Below are positions 47,829 to 60,740 of a stretch of DNA of 64,000 bases, piece after piece (position 1 is the first letter of the stretch; every line of letters begins with the position of its first letter). The stretch lies in NCBI GenBank assembly GCA_963573305.1, contig OY754331.1, forward strand, positions 69,925,275 through 69,989,274, read 5' to 3'. Below the pieces are notes generated by a model. The model ran no database searches and had not been told where the DNA came from. It saw nothing but the letters and a program-made list of their open reading frames with translations. A program made the translations under genes and the position numbers. This stretch comes from Pyrrhosoma nymphula (taxonomy: Eukaryota > Arthropoda > Insecta > Odonata > Coenagrionidae).

Positions 47829-47985
47829 ATGGGCACCTCTATCACTAGCTTGAACCTCATCTTTTTGCTCTTATTGCTTTGTCATGGCATTGGAAATAAA
47901 ATCAATAAATGTTTGCTTGAATGGACGTGGTTCAAATTGATTAGCAAAAAAGATGATATCTCAGATACCTATGACGTGGTGCAAG
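47829..47985 (+). CDS. candidate first coding exon of a small secreted protein
   Basis: The ATG lies in a favourable context (A at -3, G at +4). The first 22 residues, MGTSITSLNLIFLLLLLCHGIG, contain a Leu-rich core of about ten residues and a plausible signal-peptidase site after HGIG. The mature part is charged, reading NKINKCLLEWTWFKLISKKD and on to TYDVVQ. The frame then meets a strong donor, gcaag followed by gtaaga, leaving the exon in phase 1, a common phase for secreted proteins. The unspliced frame would stop at 48050. Joining to the acceptor at 49151 gives a second candidate exon. No family is recognised. Confidence 0.3.
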
Positions 47986-48050
47986 GTAAGAGCCAGGCGA
48001 AGTACAGAAATTGTCAGATTGACCTGCTAGTGGCTTGTGCTTTCACGTAG

Positions 48051-49151
48051 GAATTTTTGCTGGGGTAAATGTTTTGTCAAACCCCCCAAATGCGGGAAAA
48101 GGGCTTACCAATGGATTTATTTATAGGTTTTTCTGAAGCGTTCGGCGTATCGTATTAAAGGAATACACCCTTTACCCGCTCCACTTGACTCTTCTCAGTT
48201 CTTGCTCGCCACGTCGGCATTTTCTTGCGACAGATCCAGTCGGATATATAAATTGTGACCCAGGCTTTGATTATTTATTCGTCTGAACGTTAAGGATATA
48301 TCTGTGGTAACATAGCTAAATATGATATGTTATGTTTTGCAAATTTTACAGGAGAGCAATTTAAAAGTTTTATTAGGCTCTGAAAAATGAAAATATCAAA
48401 GATTAGGTTTTACCTTTTCGTAATAGATGTAAAAAACTGTTTTTATCATATTTTCTAACTTTCCAAATCCAACGGTATTAGCACTACAAATCCAACGATA
48501 TGTATAACTCAATTTTGCAAAAAAAAACGGACATATCATATTTAGCCATCTTACCGCAGATGTTCCAATGGTTCATGGCGGGAACTATAGAATAAAACTT
48601 GAGTATGGTCCTACGTGGGATGGGGCATCATGCAAGCAATGTGTTATTATGCGATGCATCGAATGATTAGCGATACGACATTAATATCGCAATGCAGTTC
48701 CAAATTTAAATACCGCAAAGCTATAATTGAAAAGGGGAATTGGCCGTAGCTGCATTTTGAGCTACCCAGAGTGGTATGTCAATTGTCAATAATTTTAAAT
48801 ACGTAATACACATAAAAGCTAAAAAAAACACAATTCAAAAATACAGTACACAGTGACGTCACCACACCAACAAGGGTAATCCCATATTCCGAACACTCTG
48901 ACTTTGAACCTTGAGCAATACGCACGTGATTACGACATTTAAGCTCCCCCTCTCAATGGCCACCTGGCTGACTTTAAAGCATGCATATGAGTCATAACTC
49001 CTTTGCTTTCATTGACAACTGTATTAATCTATAATTTAAACTATTAAAGCACTAGAATACATTTATTTCCAAAAAAAACTTATCTTTTCCCTATGCTTAC
49101 AAATGAAAATGCGACTTTAAAAATATACTTTTCTTTCTTTTTCTTAAGTAG
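48051..49151. other. non-coding stretch, possible intron
   Basis: AT-rich. If 47829-47985 and 49152-49243 are exons, this is the bulk of a 1.17-kb intron ending in a long pyrimidine tract. A CRE-like tgacgtca occurs at 48854-48861. Confidence 0.25.
48854..48861. promoter_or_regulatory. CRE-like octamer
   Basis: Exact TGACGTCA palindrome, here within gtgacgtcac. Second occurrence in the window. Motif match only. Confidence 0.25.
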
Positions 49152-49243
49152 CAAAATCATGTGAAATACTACCAAAATTTGTTTTGTTTCCTTGTTTATA
49201 TTCTACGAATATTACGCAAGGATTCTTTAACCGTCGTTTGTAA
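49152..49243 (+). CDS. candidate second (terminal) exon for the 47829 frame
   Basis: A long pyrimidine tract (about 49123-49145) ends ttaagtag at 49151. In phase 1 the following sequence reads KSCEILPKFVLFPCLYSTNI and then TQGFFNRRL to a TAA at 49241-49243, 29 full codons. With the 47829 exon it would make a protein of about 82 residues with a signal peptide and few cysteines. The phase match is a one-in-three coincidence if random, so support is modest. Confidence 0.2.
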
Positions 49244-50000
49244 TTAACTATAATTGTAAATGTTGTATTTTTTTAGGTTTACTCTTCTCGCTATGAAAAT
49301 ATGTATAAAATATTTAAATGTCTTCAATGCCCCCTGGGTGGACCGCCTCTTCCGTCTATCCGTAGCTAGGCCATAGGAGATTCGGGGTTGGCGCAAGGTT
49401 TGAAAGACTGAGGACTTTCCACTGACTGATTTATTTTATGCGGCATACAGTTATTTTCGGTCGCTTAATGCATTTCATTAAGTACGTTAGACATTTCACG
49501 TGGTGTATTTATTCTTTACAAAATAAGGGGCACAGGTTACCACGACTTTTCATGAGACAGCGGTGGATTCAACATTTCGCAAACTTTTCCCCGTAAAATG
49601 CTGACTGAATTTTGCTGATAATTCTCCATTGTTCTTGGAAGTGTTAGAAAGGTGCAAGGTACTTTTATATTATTTCATATTTCCCAGAGGTAAACTCAAC
49701 ATTACCTAGGAGTGGAACAATCAGCGATAATGCTAATCCAGTTATATATAGGATCAATGATACTATTCTTAATTCATTTCTGGAAATGTATCTGAATTAA
49801 AAATTATTAAAAGCGCACTGAGTAAAATGTGCTATCGTATCCGTTGAAATAATCAAATTCGATTATTAGTTATGAAAACGGAAATAAGGATTATTCTTGT
49901 TTTCCATCTGACTTAAGTAACCAACGACCAATCAAAGACAAGTAGGTGAGTCGAGTGTTCCCAGGGAATACCGGTGGTGGAGCTAGAATCTATATTAATA

Positions 50001-50030
50001 TAAAGCCCTCTCTTTAAATAGAGGGCTTTA
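50001..50030. repeat. 11-bp-arm perfect hairpin
   Basis: The arms taaagccctct and agagggcttta flank an 8-base AT loop. Likely a foldback remnant. Confidence 0.65.
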
Positions 50031-50363
50031 CAATAATAATCTTCGCAGGAATTTTATGGACTCTAATGGACGAAATGTGCACTTGAGACTTGCAGAAGTA
50101 GCTTGATGGAGTCGGTGTAGAATGTTTATACACATACCCTAACACCAAAAACCGTTTCGTATTTCATAAAATATCCAGAGCGCGCCGCTTCGCTCTGAAA
50201 TCAGCATCATGTAAACACAGACTCCTGGGTATCAAATTAAACTTGAGTTCCAAATTTGGTTACGAATTTTTGGCGCTGATTTCAGTACTGATTTTCGTGC
50301 TGTCGTAAGTGTTGCATGAAACAGCCTTGGGTCAGAGGTGCCCTTTTTAACGGGGAGGGCCAT

Positions 50364-50387
50364 GTGAAAATTCTGTGAGAATTTCAC
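50364..50387. repeat. imperfect 10-bp-arm hairpin
   Basis: The arms gtgaaaattct and agaatttcac pair with one bulged A, and short ggcc/ggcc flanks extend the symmetry. Confidence 0.4.
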
Positions 50388-52260
50388 CGGGCCGGATCAA
50401 TACTAAAGCGTAGCGTTCATTGGATTAAAAGTTCTATATAGCATTGCATCCTTGTCCTCTATTGTAGCAACGTTATGGAAGGCAACCTGCTCCAATTGAC
50501 TAAGTATTTGAACGTTTGCTAATAAGAAAACTTTATGCTACTCCAAATGTCTCCATGAGTCGAATGGATGGGTATGATGGATAAGGTTTGGACCATGGAG
50601 TTGCATGGGTAACGGTGGGTGTTGACATTGACCCATGAGTTTATGGGCGGTGAAATCACCCATCACTTGAAATGAGTGCCTTGTCATTGTCTATGATGTC
50701 ACGTACGTCATAAACTTCAGGTTTATACTGCTACACCTTTCATCTCATCACAGATCCTGTTAAGTATAAAAAATAAATCTCTTGTAACAGCTAAATATTA
50801 CTTGCTTCTCTCTAATGCCAGTTCCTGCGAAGTTTAAGAAATTAGATGTCTATCCTTAAATTAACAACTGCCCTAGATTTTTTTGGAAATTCAAAAATAT
50901 TGGCACTGGAAATTAATAACCATGTCTGTGTATTTGGCAACAAATTGGACCCTCTCCCTGTCTATCGTTGAAGGCAGCCGGTAACTCATTCAAGCCAGGA
51001 AAATTTGTAACAGTTTTAGAATTGAGACAAAAGAAATCCTGATAAATAAGGATAGTGTAACACCCTATTTAGAGTTATTGAACAATTAAGCAATAACTAT
51101 GATTCTCTGTTATGTACCTACCGGTATCGAAGACTTCTACTACAGCAAGTAAAAGCTGTTTTTATATAATAATAATATAAAGGACCGGAATAGGTAGCTA
51201 GAGACAACAAAAGATGTGGAATGTTTGTTTTATTTTTAAGTTCCTTCTTAGGCGCAGCAGCTCACGTAATAAACCGCACTTAGGAAATGCTATTCCGAGG
51301 CATAAGCCATCCATAATATTTTGTGGTGAAATTTGATATTATTATCTTTCGATATTTTCCTACTTCGTGACCCATCAGCAAATGTTTTGTTGTTTTATTT
51401 ATTATATAATTCGTGTAATTAATTATCTTTTAATTTCGGAAATTAATCTACCTTGATCTCCGTATTTATAGCATTACGTTCCGGGACATTAAAATAATAC
51501 TTATCCTTTATTTCATGCTAACCATGACCGTTTTCTTTCCTTACAAAATTTAGATAAGTTCCTACTTAGGTCGGTTACTTCTTTATGGAACGAAACATAC
51601 CCAATTAGAATGTTTCTATTGCAGTAAATGGTCCTTATGGCCTTTTCCATGTCAATATTTAAACAAATGGGTATCTGATGTTTACTAACCATTATGGTTT
51701 AAAGTAGACGTTAAGCCACCATCTTCAAAAGACATTTAGTGAATCCGATGTCGTAAGTGCTGGTAAAATGTGGCTTCCCTGTAAAAAATCTTGATAACGC
51801 CATCACTCAATTCCACTGAAGCTGGTGAAGAAAATTTTGAAAGAAATCAGTGACGAGTTGAATGCGCAAAATTTGTTCAAAAGAGGCTCTCGATTAGTTG
51901 AAACATTACAACGCTAACATGTTTTCAGTTTACTGCACACGGTCCCCTCTCAAATTAATTCTTAGTCATATTTCAAGTTAGCTTAATTTAAGTTTTAAAT
52001 AATGGTAGAAGAGAAAAGCTTTGTTCGGAATAAATTTACAATTATAATGTTTCTTAGTGTCTTTAAACTATTTGTCATTTCTTTTCTACATATTTCATAA
52101 TAATTATTTGCTGCTGATAGATAATCAGATGGTACCGGTGTAATGACAAACGGCCCTTGTACCATTCTGTTACATCGCTTGAAGTGAATGCAATAGTATC
52201 CTTAATCTAACTTGCATTAAACCACTACTATTTGATTCTCATGAACCCTGAGGTCCTCAG

Positions 52261-55200
52261 ATTCACATTGTTTGAAGTTTACGCGTAATCAATTTTTTTC
52301 TTTTAAAGCTTTGACCCTTATCATATATCTCTTTACTGAGCTAGCACTGGGAGGACTTATGGCTTCATATATGAGGGGTTTTTGTCCCTCGGTTTTTTTG
52401 ACCCAGCAGAAAACTTCCACAAGGTCTTCAAATCACAAAATAAAATTCGATTAGTCCGTCCAACCTCGTTTTATCTGCCGATATTTTTTCCTCATTTAGT
52501 ATCAAAACTCCTGCTCCGCAAATGTTCGAAGAATGGCTTACTCAGCAGGAAAATTGCTTGGCGCTTGAAAGAAAATAAAAACCTTTATCCACTTACCTGG
52601 TTACGAAATTCGCATTACTAAACAACCTTTTTCTCGTTGGCCTCAGAGAAAATCGTTTGAAAAACGGTAAACGATTACGGCCAATGTTATGTCATTCGCG
52701 CAAGTGAATAATTGCAAACTAGCATGATGTTATAAGTTTACAAATGAATAATTACAGCTATTCCTCTGGTGATTGTATGTGCCGTACATTGCTTTCTTAA
52801 AATGCTATAATATCCGATGTACTTCCAGAAAACATGAATTATCATTTCAGTACCTTTTGCATAACAAAATTGACATTCGAGAGCTTGATCTAAAATGTGG
52901 AATTAGAAAATGATATGCTCATGAAAATTGAAAACTGACTATTTAATTATTTAAGATGAACCTGAATAGATGAAGGTGTAACAGCAACCTTTCTCATTTC
53001 ATGGCCTGGTAGATATGAAAAAATTAACAAACAAAATGTATTTAAAAATAATTTTGTATTTGCCACAATTTTTCATTACATTGAGTTAAAGGTTCCTACA
53101 TTATGTGGTCTGAGCGGAACTTATCCTTTATAAGTTGGTTATTTTCTTGTAGTACTGCGTAGTACTGGGTATCTGATACTAAGTGTAATTTTAAGAATGT
53201 TTGCTTTTGTGCTATTTATAACGATTTAATACTTTTGAGGGGATTCATTTATGTAGGTTGACTCGAGTTAATTTCCCTTTTTGTGGCTATTCAAAACAGT
53301 GATCAGCAATTGTGTCTTATAATATTCTTGATAATTTTTTTTAAAATTCTGCTATATGGTCGTAGTATTCGTGTAAAACCAAAACTATCAAGGAGTAATA
53401 ATTTTAGTATAGAGGGCCAAGCCAAGCCAAAGCAATGCTGACATGAAAAAAATTCCTTCGTATTTTCACTTGTCCTCCGTATGTCACCGAGGTGACAGTG
53501 AGGTATGACATGGTGATAAACAATCCAATCCCAGACTTTTCCTCTCCCTCCAGTGAGCCATAAACAAAGGTACCGCACTACTTTCAAACTCTGGTTCTTT
53601 GTAGGCCTCGGGGAGAGTTGAGATCAAATTTAGTCCTGCCAAAAAAAGCGGTGCGAGGGAAAAGCAACTGATGGTTTAGATGGGGTCGGGGTGTAATAAA
53701 AATTAACACCCAGGGCTGCCGCATTCTCATGTCTCCGCTAAGCAAACGAAGCTCCGAGAAATATGTAGCCCGGGTGTTTATTTTCGGGATTGTATCACAG
53801 TGGCCTGAATCGCTGATTATGAAAAATTTCATTCGGCCGTTCCTAGTGACTCGGGGTATACGCTGACTTCGGTTAAATTTCTCGATTTTTTTCTTTTTTA
53901 GTTGATTAATTGGGTTTACCTGGTCGTCGAATCGTACCTCTGAGATGGTAATTATCTTGGGCTAAAAGTGAGCATCGTAACCATGCTTTTGATGTTACAT
54001 TCAATTATTTAAAAATGCTCAAGATCAGGATTTTCAAGTTTTTATGCTTGAAATTTTAAAAATAAATTTGGACGAGTTTATGCATATACCTAACCGGCAA
54101 TATTTTCGGCAAGAAATAAAGGTAAAAGTTGGTCCTTTGTTGGGTTTAAACTCAGGGTAAATGAGGAATGATGGAACATTGTTTTACCAAAATTATATGT
54201 AGTGAGTCATTGACATCATAGCTGCATAAAAATTTATAATACGGTGTCAACAAATCGGGAAAAACAGGAGAAGCGGAAATATCCACTATCGAGAAAATGA
54301 AACGAGAAATGTTCAGGAAATATTCTCTTCAACGGGAACATTTTCGATATCAACTGTACTTTAAATTTGCCTTGATAAAATATATATTGCCTCATCGACA
54401 TTCGACGTAGACCAGCAGAAATGCTCGTTAATTCTCAACGGCAGAGATAAAAGTACCTAATAAATAATGTATTAGTTTGATTGAAGCGGAAGAGAATTTT
54501 ACTTCTCCTATATCATCTTCGTTTTTTTACTAAGTGGAAATTGTACGTTTTGTCGCTTATTGATGCATAGTATTAGGATATTTTACTGACATTGTTTATT
54601 CTTAAAACAGCAAAACTAAAATAAGTAATCCAGTTTCGCAATGGGGGGGTGGGGAAGATCGCCTTAAAATTCGAGCATATTTTCCCATAAGTGTTTGAGC
54701 AGGATTTTTCCAGTACCAATAGACCCCATATTTTAATTTAAATAAGTAACATTTACTAACACTCTAAATTTCAAGATAAATGGCTCATTACTTCATTCAT
54801 TCCGAAGGCAAACAGAAAGCAGTGATTTGGGGACTTAGAGCCGATTGGAACTCCAACCATCCCACTTGAGCTCTAGGACTGTATTAAGGTGTAATGCTTA
54901 GGTGTCTAGTAGTGTGCAAACTTCTACGGAGTAATCGATATACTACACATACTGATTTGTCCTGATTATAAGAATAAATGTAACGTGCCAAATACCGTTA
55001 CGATCTTTCTCTGTAAAAGCCGTTATATGCAAATAGAGAGGTTGGGATAAAAAATACCCAAACTGAAACCTCACTGAAATTTGCTTTTATCATTTATTCA
55101 ATTTATTGTTAGCCATAAAAGGCCAATGCGAAATTTCCCGTTCATAGCCTTTGCTCAGGTTACCAAGAAAATATGCTATTGTTGAAATAGAAGGAAAATT

Positions 55201-55620
55201 GATAATTTTGAAATCGAAAACCTAAGTTTTAAGCAAAGATGAAACATAGAGCATAATCGAACGCAAGAATTAAATAGTTCATTCTGCCATCCAATAGTGA
55301 ATATTTCAACCCTGTATCTTGAGTTAAAGTAATTTTAAAAAAGAAAATCAATCAACCTCTACACTGAATTTAATGCTTTTCGTATGGAAGTAAAATCTAG
55401 GGGCCTGTTTAGCGGCCCTTGGGGTCTTTAGGAAATTTAAATATAGCCTATGCTCGTCTCAGTGCACGCTATTACCTGCATGTTAAACTTCAAAATCGGA
55501 AACTACATATCGATTTACGTAAAAAGCGAAATATGATGCCATAGTGTACCGGGTTTTTATTTTTGATTTTGGGCCGTTAATCTGGGAACCATGCGAGAAT
55601 GTTTCTTCTTGGTTAAAAAG
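52261..55620. other. non-coding stretch
   Basis: Mostly AT-rich. At 52598 the minus strand has a full donor consensus (accag followed by gtaagtgg) with a weak acceptor about 45 bases upstream; this is a possible minus-strand microexon but unsupported otherwise. A GC-balanced block at 53400-53850 has two consecutive unassigned minus-strand frames. A short poly-G lies near 54643-54655. Confidence 0.3.
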
Positions 55621-55650
55621 ACACCTTGGTAAATCAAATTTACCTGGTGT
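55621..55650. repeat. imperfect hairpin
   Basis: The sequence acaccttggtaaat pairs with atttacctggtgt, with one bulge, around a caa loop. Confidence 0.5.
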
Positions 55651-57721
55651 GACAGTTTTCCATTGCGAATTTTTAAATATTTCTTATGATGAATCAAATT
55701 TGAATAAGCATGATTATTCATAGATAGTATCACAACATTTCTATTTAACTTCCTTGCAGTATTAGCAAATTATTTGTATGAATTGTGTACGTGCATAATA
55801 TTAATGTATCATATCTACTTCGTTGCAGATTATCGAGTACTTATTATTATTAGTACTTATTATTATAATATGTGGGGTTCTGGGTGGCTTCTTTATAAAC
55901 TTTTATTTGGTTTATAGGGCAAAACGGGTATTCAAATTTTAAAGACATGGATATTATATCCCCTTAATAATTCCATGTATCCCCGTATGTTGACAATATA
56001 CGCATCATTCTTGTACCTTTTACATTTCTGTGAACTGAATACCTTTTTTGCAGCCAGAAAGGAGACGCATATCTGTACTTTTAAGCCTCTTTAATCCATG
56101 TACTTCTTTCTTGTGTTGTTTTTTCCAAATGTATAACGTTTTTACATGGTTTTAAAATGTTCTTCACCTTGAAAATCTCTCTAGCTGATTAATATTTATT
56201 TAACAACCGAAGTTTTTCTTCACTTCTTTCGATCCTCAGTTTCTTGCACCTCTATCAGGTGCATTATAAACATAAACACTTAATTTCTTCAATAGCAAGT
56301 AGCTGTGCTATGTTGGTATGGTTTACAAGTATGTGATATTTCAAGCTTCTCTTTATCTCGATGTCTTCATATGGGTTAAATTATTCTTGAAAATATTTTC
56401 CTTGAAAATAGATCTTTCGTGGTAGCCATTTTAATATCTACCTAATGTTTCGAAATAACAGTGGGATGTGTTGGAATATATTCTGCTTTTATCATGTTCG
56501 TAGTGTGATAAAAATTCGAATGGACTTGTATAGTCCATTCGTCGGGGTATTTTTATCATCTAATTTTTTGTTAGTGAAGTTGTTGACTTACCAACTTCAC
56601 GTCAATCCGGAATGATGCTGGGTAAACCGCTGGTCCAACGAGGCGTAGCACTTTTAATGCCCTCGGTTTCCAGTTCACAAACAATATATTTTATATATAA
56701 TGGCAATTCGGAATGCTTTTCGCCATGATTTTGTCGAATCACTTTATCCTGATTTTTTATAAGCACGATACATTATTATTGTCCAAGGATATTTTGGCAA
56801 ACGTCGATATCCGCATATGTTGCAACCATGAGCTTTCCAAATGTTTTGGCTCCGTTATTTACAGTTTCTGGCTTCATTCTCCTCTTAAGTGGAAGCAATT
56901 TTCTCCACACTACTTGAAGTGACAATCTGAATGCATTTGCTAATTTGATGGCTCCAAAAATGTTCGGTTTCCTATGTGCCACGTTTCCTCTTCACTTATA
57001 ACCACTGAAATGATGTGTGATTTGATAGAAAGTCTTTCATTCGTTTTTCATTTGTCAGGACAATCGTCTTAACAAATAGGGAAATTGTAATTTAAAGTGC
57101 AACTTATATTACAAAGCACTTGAGCGCAGAATCAATTAAGCAGGCCCCAATTATAATGAATTCTAGCTTAAAAATCAATCAGAAAACTATTCATTTGATG
57201 CCATTTTGGGTAAAAAGCTAACGTCTTGAAATTGTCCCGACGCCAAAAGAATGCCTCTTTCTTTTTAGAAATGTATTTTTTATACTGATGGAACGTTTCC
57301 ATTAACAACTGACCCACATTGCACCATCCTAAATGTTTTGGTCCAGCACTTTGACCGAACTTCGCAGAAAAAGAGCAAAGCTCTATATATATTGTGCTGT
57401 TTTCATCCACCAAAATCTTTTCTAAGTACTAAATCCATTCATTTGTTTTATCCTCTAGCAGCTCCATCCACGAGCCAGTTGATACTTTGTAGCCTTTGTA
57501 CCCAAGTGCCGGAAATAGTTTCTCCTCAGTTAACTTGACTGTTGTTGATTATACCAGCTATTATGCTGGATATAATATTTGCTAAATGTTCCCACTGATT
57601 CTAGGTTTGTCATCTTTAACCTCAGATCGTGTTAAATGATTGATTAAGCTCCTCATATTTTATACCTGGCAAACAGTCAGGCGACAGCATTTTCGTGTCC
57701 TTTCTCATGTAGTTGGAGGAT
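55651..57721. other. AT-rich non-coding stretch
   Basis: Contains a short (TTA)n-type microsatellite at about 55845-55872 and one hairpin listed separately. The rest is unremarkable. Confidence 0.35.
56506..56558. repeat. two-part foldback hairpin
   Basis: The inner arms cgaatggact and agtccattcg are perfect around a 5-base loop. The outer arms tgataaaaat and atttttatca are also perfect, separated from the inner stem by an asymmetric internal loop (1 base versus 7). It looks like a small foldback element. Confidence 0.6.
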
Positions 57722-57795
57722 ATACAATACAATACACTAATAACTTTATTTTCTGTAGGCTCTTTGTGGGTCGTAATCGACACTTATTGATCTGA
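57722..57795 (-). mobile_element. possible LINE 3' tail with TATTG repeats
   Basis: On the minus strand the sequence reads gtgtcgattacgacccacaa, then an aataaagttattagtg block, then tattgtattgtata. An A-rich or short-tandem tail after an AATAAA-like signal is typical of LINE 3' ends. No coding part is visible next to it. Confidence 0.3.
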
Positions 57796-60740
57796 CAGAA
57801 TGATTTATTTAAAAATGCGTTGAGGGTTGCCATTACGAATTGTTTTGGTGATCACACCAAAACTTATTTTCCTTTCATAAAATGGTCGCATATTTCCCTC
57901 GTGAAAATCGAAAATTAAGTCAAAATACAAAAACAAATAGTTTTTCAGTAATTCGGTGACAATTAATTGTATATTTCAATAGTATAGATTGAGATGGACA
58001 TGTGTTTTTTCATTACTTCAATCTCTGTTTAAGTTTTCATTTCATTAACTTTATTTTATTACGCTCGGGTGTGTATCTTACCCATGTGTAATCGTCCAAA
58101 TCTATACACTGAAGTTCTTATCCATATAATAGTTTGAGAATGATGCTATAAATATTTTCTTGTATGACATGCTTAAAAATTAAAATGAAAAAGATAAATT
58201 CAAACTTTAAAATTGCTGGGGTCAAATATTTTACTATATTTTAGTATTTACAGTAACTGCAACCAATTATCAAAAAAGTTGCCTCTCATTTTTAGATTTT
58301 AGGGAAGCCTCCTTACCAAATCTGTTATGCTCTCATCATGAGTGGTTTTATTAACCCTCGCTTACTTCGTGCAGACAGTGTCTGAGAGTTATTGAACAAT
58401 GCAGGTGGCTCATTTGGCCTGTTTTTTTTATCTCATGCAGAAATTTTTAACTTCAATGCCTTGAATCTACCAATCTTGTCGATGTATAAACATTTCGTGA
58501 AAATGCTAATACGTTTCACTGGAGTGTGATGTAGTGTGTCGTAACTTACTTTTTGTATGTTTGGAGTATTTGATGTTCACTGACTAAATGTAAAAGCCGT
58601 GCAGTACTCGTTAATTTCAAATGAATTAGACCTTATAAAAAATATTAGGATTTCGTTTACCGACTTTAACGGCCAAAACGAATATACTTTTCTGGCCAAA
58701 GTTAGTTACTCCGTGGATAAATTATTTTTTGTAATTATTTGCTATTTTGTTTATAGTAAGTAGTTTTGGATTATGCATGTCGTTTACATCTTAATAGGTG
58801 TGTTGTTTACCAGAAAAATTTTAGTATGCTTCCATAAGTTGCTATTTTCATTTAAGATAACACAAGGCACTGCCAAGATTTTTTTAGCAAAATTTATATT
58901 TTATTATTTCTAGAATGGTTTAATTTTGTGTGAGCTCTTGTTATATGAACTCAATCTTTTTTCCTCAATTTATTTTCCAGGATTATGCAATTATAAATTT
59001 GTTGATGCATGTTACAAAGCGCACGAACACATTTTTTCCGGATAACAATGTGACAAACATGGATTTTTTCCATTGATCGGGATTCATGTACTGCGCACTT
59101 GAAATCAATTCTACTGTTTATTGAATGCATTGTCCGTTAAAGTTTAACTTGTGGAGAGTACAAATAACCCGAATCGCTGGTGTATCTATTCCTTAAATGA
59201 GACGATAGTTGAATGTTTTACAGATTTTCAAACAATGCGTGATGCCATTGTTGAGCATGAATTTATTCGTGGAGATTCTATTTCGGTCTCGTCCCTTTCC
59301 AGGAATTAACGGACGAACGACGTCGCGTATGCTTCTTGATTCCTTCATCTCGTGCGAGTCCTCTTTGTTATTCTTTCCTTTCAGTCTTCCTTCCATGATT
59401 GCCTAAAGCAAACAGTTTTGCTGAAAAATGTCCACAAGTGTACGTTTTCACGAGTCCCGTGTTTTTTCTCTTATATTTCCAAGACGTCCTCCTATGTCTA
59501 TGCTCTTTTTTCAGTGAGATAGAAAATTTTCATGTTTGCTCTCTGTCGTTATTCTTTGTGTTATTTGTTGCCTTTCATGTCTGCATTTTACGGAATAATG
59601 TCGTCATATATATGCCTCATGATATTTACCTTTCCTTCATAACTATTTATTTTTGCATAAAATCGTCGTAATGTGTATGAACTATCAATATAATATAAAT
59701 AAAACGTAATATTCTTATGTGGTTATCAAGCATATTTAAGAACGGTAACTTCACAATTTAATATTTTCTTCTCGAATCAATTCTCCTAGCTTCTTGCAAT
59801 TAATTCCTGTAAATTTTAGTAGTATTTTCATAAACATCTATAGAACAATATTATTTGTCTTCAGATAATAGTTATGTTTAAATGCATATTATCTTTACTT
59901 CAGAACTTCATAAATGTAAAAACTTCTCTGTAGTAGGTTATCCTTGTTCGAGAACTTCAAAACTAATTTTAACGAAGCACCCTTTTGCATCGTAGATATT
60001 TGCAGCTTTTTTGGGTTCATATGTAAGTATATTTCCGGTGGAATCAATGGTAAGGTAAAACATTTATCTCCAAAATATTCTATTAGCGATTGGTATATTT
60101 TCCGAATTCATTTTCATCGTACTTTTTATGAGGATTTCACCGTCGAGATAGCGGCTTCTCTATTTTTTCCTCAACAACGTTTTTTATTGAGTATTTGTAT
60201 TTTTTGATAGCACAAATAGATTTCTCCCATTAATTCCTTTTTTTACTTCATTTTCAGCTCCAATCGCATTTTTTAAATACATAAATCGGAATTTATTGCG
60301 ATTTTCAAGTTTATATTGATATTTATATGGCATATGGCATAAAGTATGTTCTCTTACAAATTCCTTAAGCTACTCGTTCACATGTGTTCAATTTGTTTGA
60401 GTTCGTTTGCATAAGCTGTATCAGATAAGCTTTCCCTTGTTCTTTTTTTTTGATTCCGATCGGTCACCAACAAATCTAAGTTATGTAGGAATAAGGTCAT
60501 TAATTAAAATAATTAGGTGGGTGAAATGATACTCCAATTCACATTTTTCAACTGTTCGTTGTAATTATAGACAATTTTGGAGGATTAATAATTTAATATT
60601 GTTGTATAAATCGATTGGCAGATCGAAGTTAAGAATTTGCGGTAAACAAAACTTGAAAATGAATGACTCTCTTCTGCTCTTAGAGCTATTTGTAACTTTA
60701 TGGGCAGAATAGTCATAGGTTTGGTACGGTCTCTCCCAAG
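57796..60740. other. AT-rich non-coding stretch
   Basis: No recognised features. Frames at 59399-59671 and 59944-60207 (plus) are hydrophobic and AT-driven, with no family match. Confidence 0.4.

Larger units (their letters stand above)
49244..52260. other. AT-rich non-coding stretch
   Basis: Apart from two hairpins nothing is recognised. The section at 50130-50400 is more GC-balanced. Confidence 0.35.

Noticed and set aside
56600..56660. tRNA-like look of tggtccaacgagg ... ccctcggtttccag
   Set aside because: The B-box consensus is not met and the arms do not pair.
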